A stretch of DNA of 32,017 nucleotides from Ophiocordyceps camponoti-saundersi (nom. inval.) (taxonomy: Eukaryota > Ascomycota > Sordariomycetes > Hypocreales > Ophiocordycipitaceae): contig PDHQ01000283.1 of the NCBI GenBank assembly GCA_003339415.1, positions 11,918 to 43,934 on the forward strand, read 5' to 3'. A program made the translations under genes and the position numbers. The stretch's first letter is position 1, and every line of letters starts with the position of its first letter. This document shows, in pieces, positions 20,511-29,537 of this stretch. The notes below the pieces were generated by a model that made no database searches, had not been told where the DNA came from, and saw only the letters and a list, made by a program, of their open reading frames with translations.

Positions 20511-20598
20511 AGGGCTGAAGACTCATATATCCGGATAGAGAAAAAGGGCTGAAGATTCATATATTAGGGATGGTATATCCGTATACACGGATAGAGAA
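20511..20598 (+). repeat. Imperfect direct repeat, second copy split by a hairpin insert
   Basis: Copy 1 (20511-20542) reads AGGGCTGAAG, then ACTCATATAT, then CCGGATAGAGAA. Copy 2 (20545-20598) has the same parts with one mismatch in the middle (ATTCATATAT), but about 23 nt are inserted before ACGGATAGAGAA. The insert includes the hairpin TATCCGT-ATAC-ACGGATA (20576-20593). Confidence 0.75.
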
Positions 20599-20765
20599 CC
20601 GCAACAAAGAAGAAACAATAAAAATAACATCTTATATATATATAAAACGCTATAGAGGAACATAATAAAGGAGAAACCATATATCGTAAAAAGCTCACAA
20701 TCAAACACTCACTATTGACCTTGCGTCCAGTAAAAAAAGGTGATGACTAAAAATAATTGCAAAAA

Positions 20766-20878
20766 TGACAAGGGTGAGAATCGAACTCACGCGGCATTAC
20801 ACCAGTAGAAGTCCCCCGCAAGGCGGAGAAGATAAGGCTATCTTGAGTCTACCACCTTAACCACTCGGTCACCTTGCC
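20766..20878 (-). tRNA. tL(CAA): tRNA-Leu(CAA) with a 31-nt intron
   Basis: Read on the minus strand, the acceptor GGCAAGG (20878-20872) pairs with CCTTGTC, and A at 20766 is the discriminator base expected for leucine. The D stem is ACC/GGT, the anticodon stem GTAGA/TCTAC, and the T arm GTGAG-TTCGATT-CTCAC. The anticodon CAA is 20845-20843. The intron 20841-20811 starts one base 3' of the anticodon at the canonical 37/38 site and contains CTTG, which can pair with the anticodon CAAG. The long variable arm GGT-GTAAT-GCC confirms class II. A T5 run just after the 3' end is the Pol III terminator. The pair G2-U71 is a wobble. It decodes UUG. Confidence 0.93.
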
Positions 20879-20989
20879 GTTACCAATATTTCTTTATTTT
20901 TTCCTATATACCCATCCTCATCCATTCCCTAACCCCTCAACCCTCAACCCTCCCTCAACCTCGCCACTCTCATCCTCATCATCCTCAAA

Positions 20990-21292
20990 ATGCGCCTCCA
21001 ACTCCCACGCCGCCTCCCCCTCCTCCCCCTCCGCAGAACCTCCAAGCTAGCCCACCCAAGCCCACCAAAGCTCCCAAAAGCCCAACAAGCAGAATTCGAC
21101 CGCCTCAAGTCCGAAGCCGCCGCCGCCGCCGAGACAAAGACCACGCCGGAACCCCTCCGCAAAGGCGCACCCCCCGAATTCGAAGGCGACGCCAACCCAG
21201 CCACGGGCGAGGTCGGAGGCCCCAAGAACGAACCCCTGCGATGGGGCAGCGCCGGCGACTGGAGCTACAACGGGCGCGTCACCGACTTCTGA
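20990..21292 (+). CDS. SDH8: Succinate dehydrogenase assembly factor 4 (SDHAF4/Sdh8)
   Basis: Single exon, 100 aa. The family binds FAD-loaded SdhA in the mitochondrial matrix, limits oxidant production and promotes joining to SdhB during complex II assembly. The C-terminal 35 residues carry the diagnostic DUF1674 motif: PPEFEGDANPATGEVGGPKN, then EPLRWGSAGDW and SYNGRVTDF at the very end. Residues 1-25 are Arg/Leu/Pro-rich without acids (RLQLPRRLPLLPLRR), as in a mitochondrial presequence. Residues 40-55 are an Ala/Glu-rich spacer. The ATG at 20990 is preceded by TCAAA, a good context. It is divergent from the tRNA-Leu (111 bp) and convergent with RXT3 (218 bp between stops). Confidence 0.94.
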   Translation: MRLQLPRRLPLLPLRRTSKLAHPSPPKLPKAQQAEFDRLKSEAAAAAETKTTPEPLRKGAPPEFEGDANPATGEVGGPKNEPLRWGSAGDWSYNGRVTDF

Positions 21293-21510
21293 GACAATCA
21301 ACAGCTGAAAAAAACGACTGTCGTTGAAAACATACATACATACATGCGTCCTTCACTGCTGCTGCTGCGTCATCGGGCGGATACATATCCGTATGCTCCG
21401 GACGTACGGCGAAACACCTTCACGGATAGTTACCGACACTGTCATAGAGTCTAGACTCCCGAATTAAATAGAAAACAAAAAAGGACATCTACGGATGGAT
21501 ACATACAAAA

Positions 21511-23137
21511 TCACGCCTTGCCACCCTCTCCTTTCCCGCCGCCGCCGCCGCCCGTCTCCATCCCGTCCTGTCCCTCGCTACCCTGCACCGGCCGCCCGTC
21601 ATCGCCCTCCTTGACGCCTAACCGATTTTCCTTATCACCTTCGCTTCGTTGACGCCCGCCGTCACCTGCGCTCTCTCCTTCGGCCCGGTCGCCGTCCCTA
21701 GTCCGCCACGTATCCGGACCGTCCTCTCGCGGCGCCACCGCCTGATTGTCCTTGTCCTTGTCCTGCTGCTGCTGCTGTCGCCGCCGTCGCTGCTGCTGCT
21801 GCTGCTGCTCTTGCTGTTGCTCTTGCTGTGGTAGTTGCTGCTGCTGCTGCTGCGGCTCGCCACCGTTCCCATTACCAAACGTCATCGTCACCTCCCTCAT
21901 CACCTTTCGCATCCGCTCTCTGCGCGCCTTGCCTCGCAACCGTGCCTGCGGCTGGCCCCCGTTCTCCACCCACCGTATGCTTTTGATCATGTAGCTGATG
22001 CCGTCGTGCGTCGAATGCCGAGCCCCGTGCTGGCCCCCAAACTCGCGGCTCGAGATGCCGTATCGCGTCGTCGCCGCGTACCGTGCCAGCTTCGGTAGGA
22101 TGAGTACGTTGACGTGCAGGTCGCGGTTGGACGGCACCGGCGCTGGTCCCGATGCCGGCGGTGACGTGATGAGGCCCTCGGACTCGGCCGCCTCGTCCGC
22201 CCGCCGTCTGGCCTTCCGTCCGTCGTCGAAGAGGATGCCGTCGACGTCGTCGGCCCATTCCCCCCGTATCCAGCCCGCGTGTATGCACGCCGCCACAATG
22301 TCCGAATCGTCCGTGTACACGTCCGTTCCCCAGAGGTAGGCCCGCGACGTAATCTCCTCGCGCGCCGCGTCCGACAGGTGGGCACGCGGCACCTTGACCG
22401 TCAGGATGCAGTTTTCCTTGCCCTTGATCACCTCCCACGGCAGCGGCTTCGGGTTCGACGAAAAGCCCCTCTGCGTCGGCGTCTTCGGCAGCAGCCGGAT
22501 CGGCCTGAGCCCTGCCTCGTAGATGAAGTCGCCGAGGTGATGGCGTGGCCGGTGGGCGACCGCGTCCATCACCGCCTTGGACGAGACCGTCGTTTTCGGC
22601 TTCGGCGGTATGACGGGGCTCTGCGCTCGCTGTTTCGCGTGCGGCCCTTGAGCCGGTCGGGAGCCGTGGTGATGATGATGGTGGTGATGGTGAGGGACCG
22701 GCGCCGACCCCGCCACGGATCCCTTGTCTGTTGGAGAAGTCGTCGGGGCTTTGAGACTCTTGTTCGTGCCCGGTGTTTCGGCGCCGTCGTTGGCGTGATG
22801 ATGGTGATGGTGGTGATGGCTGTGTCCGCGTGAGACCGAGGGCTCCTCCCGTGCTGCAGCTAGGGGGGGAGGATGTGCATACTGATGATGGTGGTGCGCC
22901 CTCGGCCGCTTGCTGGCGCGGCCGGTGCGCGACGACGGCCTCTCCGGACCGCCGGCGCCGTCGTCGTCGCGGCTCTCGTCGTCCTTGAGCTTTCGTCTCC
23001 TGCCTTTGCCCTTGGCGGCGCCCCCAGCTTCGGCCGCCGCGCTGTCGGCCTCTTCGCGTTTGATGCCCGACGTGAGGTTGGCGTAGGCGACGGCGGCGGC
23101 GGCAGCGATGGGAGGCGGCGGCGGCGGCGGCGGTTGT

Positions 23138-23191
<54 letters not shown>

Positions 23192-24951
23192 GGACCCTGC
23201 ACGCCGATGGCGCCGACGCCACTACCGATTCCCGAAAACATGCGGCCAAACTCGCTCTTAATGCCTGGCTCTGCTCCCGGACCGGGATGCTGAGGCTGTG
23301 CTCCCTGAACGGCCTGCGGCAGGGGCGAGATGCGTCCCTTGCGGGCCATGTCTTGGACGGCCAACAGATTCCGCTGATGGCTGCTGGGCGGCTCCTCGGC
23401 GCCGCGGTTGCGCGGAGAGTCAAAGGGTGAGGGACCGTACGCCATCGAGGGCGTTGTCTCGTCGGCGGGTCGCGGGCGATGCAGGGGATGCGGAGGCTGG
23501 TGTTGCTGCACATGAACGTGGTCTTGAAGTGGCCGATCATGTTGTTGTTGTTGCTGTTGCTGGTGCTGCTGCTCAAACGGCGACGGTCCGCCTCCAGCGG
23601 GCCCGTGAGGTGGGAACCTGTCGGACGGGTACGGTGACGGGTGTTGTGGCGGAGGATAGGGGCTCGGAGCGGGTGGCTCCCGCTGGTGATCCATGGACGC
23701 TCGATAGTTGGGCTCGGTGCCCGGACGTGGCCATTGCTGGTCGCGGCTATCCGTCGGTCGGCCGTAGGGGGCCGGGCCGCCGGGATGAGACTCGCGGCGG
23801 CCCATGTCATGCGGCATGGACTGCCGGTGAGAGTCGCCGCCCGAGTAGGCACGCTCACGCGGCTCCGGCGGCCTGTCGCGTTCGGATCGATAGCGGTCTT
23901 CGTAGGAGACGTACGGTCTCGGGGCAGGGCGCTCGGGGCTATGTTCGACATCGCGACGGGCGAAGGCATCGTCGGCCCGGGTCAGCTCCATCGGCCGCGG
24001 CGGCATGGCACGCGGCATCCTGGCCGGGTCCATGGACGCGTCGGTCGAGGAGGAGGGGTGGCGAGCGTGGTAGGAGGCGGCGGCGGTGGCGGCGGCGGCA
24101 GCCTGGGGCGTGCCATAGCGCTGGAGATCGGGTGTGGTGGAGTAGTGGCCGCCGCGCGGAGAGGGAGCGGTGCTCGCGCGGGGATCGTAGAGGCGCTGGT
24201 GATCGGGGGTTTGGGGACGTCGAAAGGGCTGGTAGTCGGACGAGGCCGAGTGCATGCGCGGCGAGGCATGAGCAAAGGCAGCAGAGGTCGGGTAGTGCTG
24301 CGAGGGCGATGCGGCGGCGGCGGCGGCGGCGGCAGCAGCAGCAGCAGGCTGGGCCGCGTCACGCGAGGCAGGAGGAGGACCGCCGAGCAGTGACGATATG
24401 GACATTCCGCTGCTGCCGGCTCGCGGGGCGGGCAAGTCGCGAGAGGCAGGGAAAGCGGACGGAGGGCCGACGGCAGCGACGAGCGGAGGCCTGGGAGGCG
24501 GGGGCGGGCCGCCGTAGGGGGGCATGGCAGATCGGGACGGCGGGCGCGGGTGTTGAGGCGGCGACGTTGGTGGCGCCATGGAGCGAGCTAACGGTCGAGC
24601 GGCGGGCGGGAGATGCTGCAGACGAGCTTTGGGGGGGTAGTAGGGCGAGTCGGGGGGACGTCGACGATCTGCGCCGTACGGGGGCGATGTGTGACGGGCG
24701 AAATTGCGAGGGGAAGTCGCTGTGGTCGTCGTCGTCGTCGTCGTCGTTGCCAAGGTCGGTTGGGCCGATACGGGGGGCGAGCGCTGCTGTTGGTTTTGCT
24801 GGAGCTGGTGGGGATGCTGTTGCTGATGCTGAGGATGATGATGGTGATGGTGATGATGATGATGAAGGTGCTGCTGCTGCTGCTGCTCGGACTGATGTTG
24901 GTGCTGCCGCTGCTGAGGCTGCTGCTGATGCTGCTGATGTCTTCTTTCCAT
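21511..24951 (-). CDS. RXT3: RXT3-like subunit of the Rpd3L histone deacetylase complex
   Basis: Single long frame of 1146 aa. In yeast Rxt3 is a subunit of the large Rpd3 histone deacetylase complex that represses transcription. The Rxt3 domain is at ~800-1000: HLGDFIYEAGLRPIRLLP, then PLPWEVIKGKENCILTVKVP, the diagnostic RAYLWGTDVYTDDSDIVA with IHAGWIRGEW, then LHVNVLILPKLARY and HDGISYMIKSIRWVENGG. Everything before is low complexity: Gln/His-rich 1-60, long Pro/Arg/Ser-rich stretches, a Q19 run at 23190-23134 (~residues 587-606) followed by P8, and His runs near 710-720 and 750-760. The tail after 1010 is Gln- and charge-rich. KGKGRRRKLKDD (~645-660) looks like a nuclear localisation signal. 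ATG 24951 was taken rather than the TTG two codons earlier. Very long antisense frames here are shadows of the GC-rich codons. Confidence 0.9.
23110..23190 (-). repeat. CAG/CAA and CCG trinucleotide tract (Q19-P8) in RXT3
   Basis: Nineteen glutamine codons (23134-23190 on the plus strand as CTG/TTG) next to a run of CCG/CCT prolines. The CAG part nearest 23190 is pure (eight units), so it should be length-variable; the CAA interruptions lie on the proline side. Confidence 0.85.
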
Positions 24952-25552
24952 GGTCAAAGGAAGAAGAGGGGAGGAGGAGGAGGCGGGGGGGGAGGGTTCG
25001 GACGTGAATGGCGTGTGAGCGTGATGCGTGTGCGTATGCGTGTTTTTTTTTTCCTTCGTCCTCTTTTTGCCCCCCCGCCCCCCCGGTCCCCTAGTACATA
25101 CAGCTCTTAGGTGGAAAAGGTCCCTATTCTTTTTTACCTAGCTCGATCCGTTCCGCCAGCCCGCGCGCACACACACACAGAAAAAAAACACACACACAAG
25201 AGCCAGGGGTCTCGACGAGCGTCATCAAGTCGAACAAGCTTGTTTCGAAACTGAAGTTTCAAGATCCGAAAGAGAAGGAAAGGAAGAAAAAAAAATCAAG
25301 GTAGAAAGAAGGAGGAAGAAAGGAAGATGCTTTTTAACGGATCGAAACCTTTTTTTTTTCTGTCAAACATAAAATGAGGAAGGAAAAAAGGAAAAACAAA
25401 AAAAAGAGTGAGAGAGAAAAACGGCGCCCTCCTCCAATCGGAAGATGGCAAAAATCAAAATCAGTACAGGAAATGCCTCGCCTCGGCGGTTCAACCGGAC
25501 ATGTGGAAGCGAGAGGGGGAGAGGGGAGAGATGGAGAGTTGGATAGACGGAG

Positions 25553-25588
25553 TGAGCGAGAGAGAGAGAGAGAGTGTGTGTGTGTGTG
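25553..25588 (+). repeat. (GA)n(TG)n compound microsatellite
   Basis: About ten GA units directly followed by about six TG units, in the spacer upstream of RXT3. Confidence 0.85.
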
Positions 25589-25769
25589 AAGGGGAGAAGG
25601 AAAAAAAAGAGAGGGCGGGCTAGGCGAGAGCGGGGAATATGATGCTACGACAAGCTTAAAGTGCGCAGACGATCGGCGTTGGTGGCGTGTTTGTCTTGGA
25701 GCTTAGATTTTTGCGGATATCGCGAGACAGAAGAGGAGTGTGTAGGAGTGTGTGTGTGGGAGTGTGTGG

Positions 25770-25875
25770 TGTGAGTGAGAGAGAGGGGGGGAAAAGGCAG
25801 AGAGAGGGAGAGAGAGAAGAAGAAAAAGAAGAAGAGAGAAGAAGGAGAGAGAGAGAGAGAAAGAGAAAGAGAGAC
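25770..25875 (+). repeat. Purine (GA/GAA/GAG) tract
   Basis: About 100 nt of nearly pure purine with GA, GAGG and GAAGAA units, able to form triplex DNA. Both strands have stop-free frames here that are not genes. Confidence 0.85.
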
Positions 25876-25905
25876 AAAATGGACATGACAAGTTGATCGA
25901 GACCT

Positions 25906-25937
25906 ATCCATCCATCCATCCATCCATCCATCCATCC
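25906..25937 (+). repeat. (ATCC)8 microsatellite
   Basis: Eight ATCC units in the spacer, 32 nt long and uninterrupted. Confidence 0.9.
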
Positions 25938-26146
25938 AATCCCCCCCCCGTCAATAATAAACCAAAAGCCCAGCCATTCATCTTCCGGCACGTCAACCCA
26001 CCTCCCTCCGTCCCTCCTCTCAGAGCTGGCCGCGGCTCGCCGGCGACAAAGATAGCGGACATGCCACACAGCGGTCACAGCCTACATACAGTGCATCTTC
26101 CCCGCTATGGAACCGCCCCGCCTGCTGTAAGTCCATTGTCCGATGG

Positions 26147-26182
26147 CCCCCCCCCCCCCCCCCCCCACCCCCCCCCCCCCCC
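26147..26182 (+). repeat. C20-A-C15 homopolymer
   Basis: Two C runs separated by one A, about 170-205 bp before ATG 26355. It would sit inside the candidate 5' intron 26127-26321, where it could act as an extreme polypyrimidine tract. Confidence 0.9.
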
Positions 26183-26354
26183 TGCAAGGCACCTACCTAC
26201 TTACTTGCCGTCGTACAACACACACACATCATCATCACCACCACCACCACCACCACCATGATCCAGTGCCCATCATAACCCCCCCCGTCCGTTCGTTTCA
26301 CCTCAACCCCACAATGAACAGTTAGCAAGCCGTCTCTGCATCGTGCCGCTCCTC

Positions 26355-27408
26355 ATGCCGCATCCTCGGCGCCTCGCTCTCAACATCCAAGCCGCTGCCG
26401 CCGAACAGGGCCTGACACTCGATCACGAATCCGCTCCGTTGAACGGTCTGTTTCTGCGACGACACTCCTCCTCCTCCACCACCCCCAACAGACTTTTGCT
26501 CTACCCCGGCAGCTTCAACCCTCCTCATCGAGGTCATCAGGCCTTACTCGAGCACGTGCTTCGCGTCGACACCTCTCTCCTAGGCGCCATCATCGTCCTA
26601 ACCGACGACGAAAAGCTAGCGGCCAAGAACCAGCACGACGACCGACCGTTTCTCCTCCCCAAACCGAAGCGAGTCTCTCTCTGGCGCGGCGCATCTTCCG
26701 ACCTCGGTCCAGATCGCGTCTGGGTCTTTGACGGGTCCGAGGCGTCGTGGAAGGCCTTTTGCTCCAGCTTACAGGCTCGGCTTAGACGAGATGGCTTCCG
26801 GCTCGAATTTATCCTCCTCACCGGTCCCGACCTGGTCACTTCGAGCCGAATTACTGATCCGGGTAGCTGGGGCTGCGTAGAGACCATCACCAGCGACATC
26901 TCGCGTCCAGCCGACTTTCGCTGTCGGTATTCGCTCCGCCAGCTGCCGCGGTGCACTCCCTGGGAGCCAGCGTCGACAGAGACGGCCATCAGTAAATTAC
27001 AGAGACTCGTTCGTCTTTGACATTGTAGTCTCTGACGTCAATCATCCGATAGTTCTGGATCCGCTCGGCTACCCTATGGCGTCGTCCACGGCGCTGTGGA
27101 AGTGCCAGACGTCGAGAAAGCCGATGCGTCGCTACCGCTTCATCGCCTCGGAAGTCGACGCCGACGCAGCCGAAGCCGACGCCGTCTCGGCCGAGAGGGA
27201 AGCACCGAGCTCGACCGAGATCCGTCGGGTCATTGCCGAGCTCGACGGGAGCCAGCTCGAGTCTGAGCTCGAGCGGCTCGCCCTCAGTCCGAAGCTCCTC
27301 TTGCGGTACGCCAGCGAAGGCGGACCCTATACGGCACCGATGGTACGAGAAAAAAACCAGGACCATCAGGCGAGAAAGGCCAAGGTGGACGAGCAGGCGA
27401 TGTGGTAG
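26355..27408 (+). CDS. Nucleotidylyltransferase (NMNAT/cytidylyltransferase-like, HxGH)
   Basis: Model: exons 26355-26991 and 27053-27408, 330 aa. LLLYPGSFNPPHRGHQALL has the HxGH motif of the nucleotidylyltransferase superfamily (residues 58-61), and SSTEIRRVI (265-271) is the matching C-terminal ISSTxxR-type motif. Together they indicate transfer of AMP or CMP from a nucleoside triphosphate; NMN adenylylation is the likeliest but not proven. The two motifs lie in different frames. The 61-nt intron (GTAAAT donor, CTGAC, ATAG) joins them in frame through IILDPLGYP. A 37-nt alternative ending at 27028 also restores frame but is too short for a usual intron. KCQTSRKPMRRYRF after the splice fits the late part of such enzymes. 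ATG 26355 is the first ATG in this frame, in a weak context. An upstream exon 26061-26126 spliced to 26322 would add 33 residues. Confidence 0.78.
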
Positions 27409-28009
27409 CGACGGCTGATGGCGATGGCATCTCTCTTTTTTTTGTCTTCCCTTTGCTCAAAAAGCGCTTCATTTGTTGCTTTCATTCTCTTTTTCTTTGC
27501 TGTTTGTTTCTCCCTGTTTCTTTCGCTTCATTCACCTACTCGTATCCGTAGACGGTGTGGCAACAGCTCGCTCACCGAGCAGATAGACCGAGTAGAGAAA
27601 GACTCAGCGGCGTCGGACGGTCACTGGTGTTTTGTATGTATGTAACAAGGTTGCATCATGGACGCGCTCGTCACACCGCTGCTGTGTGCCGTGCCTGGAT
27701 CCGTCTGTCCATCTGTACCCGTACATACGTCTGTCTGTACGTCCGTCCGTCTGCATGTACGAATACCACGTAGGTGTGTGTGTGTGTTTGTGTGCAAATA
27801 TGAACATGTATGCGGATACATACATACGCGGATAGACGAATACCTACGCATCCAAGAAGAAGATGGCATCACAACCGCCCCCTTCACTCTCTCCCCTTCC
27901 CGTACGTACATACATACATACATACACATGCAAACCACGAGTCGACGACCCCACTCCGAACATCTTCGGGGCGCGCCGGCAACGCGGTCAGCCCTAGCTT
28001 CTGTCCTAT

Positions 28010-28264
28010 CTTCAGGGGTGGCCCCTCCCGGTGAAGGACGGTAGACCCGGGAGACTGGGAGGGAGAGCTTTTTTTTGTCCCGTCCCCCCCCTATTTTTTT
28101 TTTCCTTCTTTGACGGGAAGAAGGGTGAATTTTTCACTAGGTTGATTGATAGGACCAGGTGAAGAAAAATGACAAGGTAGATAATATGTGATAGGTTCTC
28201 TCCTCCTTTCACCCTAGGAAGCGGCTGGATTAAGAGCCGGGGGGGCACGGCCTCACCCCTGAAG
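28010..28264. repeat. 11-bp inverted repeat pair 255 bp apart
   Basis: CTTCAGGGGTG at 28010-28020 is inverted as CACCCCTGAAG at 28254-28264, with GGCC following inside both arms after zero or one extra base. No target-site duplication is visible, so a MITE is possible but weak. Confidence 0.4.
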
Positions 28265-29506
28265 GCGGATCCTTTTTTTCGCGGAAGAAGGACTTCATCC
28301 TTCTCCTCTCCCCTGGTCAGTCCCCCACGTTGCGGAGCGATCAAGGGTTCGGTAGGCCCTGTCTGTGCCTGGCTGTGAGGAACGGGGGTCCCACGAGGTG
28401 GAGGAAAAGATGAGGGGGAGAGGGGGAGGGGGAAAGGAGGAAGTAAGGGTGTTTATGATGTCAGAGTCGACGATGTCCACTTCTCCATCTCGAATATAAA
28501 ACAGTAAAGACGACTGTGTAGGTAGGTATGTTGAATAGAAGGGAGGGGTGAAAACGCAACGAGACAGAGCTGAGATCAAGGGTGTGGCAAGAAAGAGGAG
28601 ATGGTGTCGATGCCGCACCCTTAGCCCCAACAGCTCATCATCCCCATCGATCGAATCCTCTTTTTTTTTCCCTCTTCTTTCCTATCCCCAATAAAGGAAA
28701 GAAAGAAAACGGACTAGAACAAGGTCCAGTAGATGTATCGCGACCGGGGTTGTGAGAGAGAGAGAGGTACGGATAGAGCATGTCAATTTCCATAGGTGAA
28801 ATGAAGACGGCACGGCATGGGGAGAAGATTTTGACCTCATCTCTTCAACGTAAACTAACCCCCCTTTTTTGGGAGGGCTCATCTTATATCAATCTTTGAC
28901 TCGGCTTTTCATTTTAGAGTTGGTTGTTCTCTTCTGCAGACTCCTGTCAGTCATCAAGCGGCCCGTTCAAGAGGCCCTTTTTCTCCCCCCAAGCTGTATG
29001 GGTAACATACATGCATGAGGAGCAATCGCAAGGTACGGATGCAAGCCAAATTCTTTCTTTCCTTCTTCGAAAAAGGGGGGGGGGGGGTTTCTTTGCTTTC
29101 TGGCTTGCTTCCAATCATAGACGGGCCGTGCCGTCATGTGTGCGTCTGTCTCATCCTCCCACACTTCGAAGACGAAAGAAAAGGAAGATGATTCATCTTG
29201 TTTTCTTTTTTTGCCCTTTTCACGTTGTTTACTGTTATCAGGTGCGAAGTTCACGCATGGCTATGGAGATATGGGTAGTCGTGCAACTGACTCTCGTTCT
29301 GCTGATCAAAGATGAATCGAGAGTATGTACATATGCTTGAGGGAAGATGAAACCGGTTAAAAGGATTAAAACTCTTGGTAGGAATGGAGTTGTTTCCACG
29401 TTGAAGAAGATAGCTTCGTCAAGGGGTGTAAGACAGTATCGGTAGAAATGGACCGCTTCGTCTTCTTCACCGAGCTTGACCAACAACACGCTCTCATCCC
29501 TGTGGC

Positions 29507-29537
<31 letters not shown>

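Larger units (their letters stand above)
18988..20765. other. 1.78-kb spacer with microsatellites
   Basis: Holds a G13-15 run near 19069, (TGAG)7 at 19107-19134, (GGAT)4 and (GTGAA)4-5 at 19446-19488, a two-unit CCCTAA run near 19582, a TACA run near 20319-20339 and an imperfect direct repeat at 20511-20598. From about 19620 the sequence becomes AT-rich. No supported protein gene. Confidence 0.6.
24952..26354. other. 1.4-kb divergent spacer (RXT3 / nucleotidylyltransferase)
   Basis: On the RXT3 side it is purine/pyrimidine-biased (a G-rich patch at 24985-24995, poly-T, (CA)n near 25170). In the middle it is GA-rich with (GA)n(TG)n at 25553-25588 and a GA/GAA tract at 25770-25875. Then come (ATCC)8 at 25906-25937, C20-A-C15 at 26147-26182 and (ACC)n near 26236-26258. 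A perfect GTAAGT donor at 26127 follows a 22-codon ORF beginning at ATG 26061, a possible first exon of the next gene. Confidence 0.55.

Noticed and set aside
23298..25007. 569-codon plus-strand frame opposite RXT3
   Set aside because: Arg/Gly/Ala-rich shadow of the CAG, CCG and CAC repeats of RXT3. The Rxt3 domain proves the minus strand is the real one.
26992..27028. 37-nt intron in the nucleotidylyltransferase gene
   Set aside because: It restores frame but is shorter than any other intron here; the 61-nt choice with the same donor is more plausible.
28012..28344. 110-codon minus-strand frame
   Set aside because: Runs through homopolymers, with no motif or plausible promoter.
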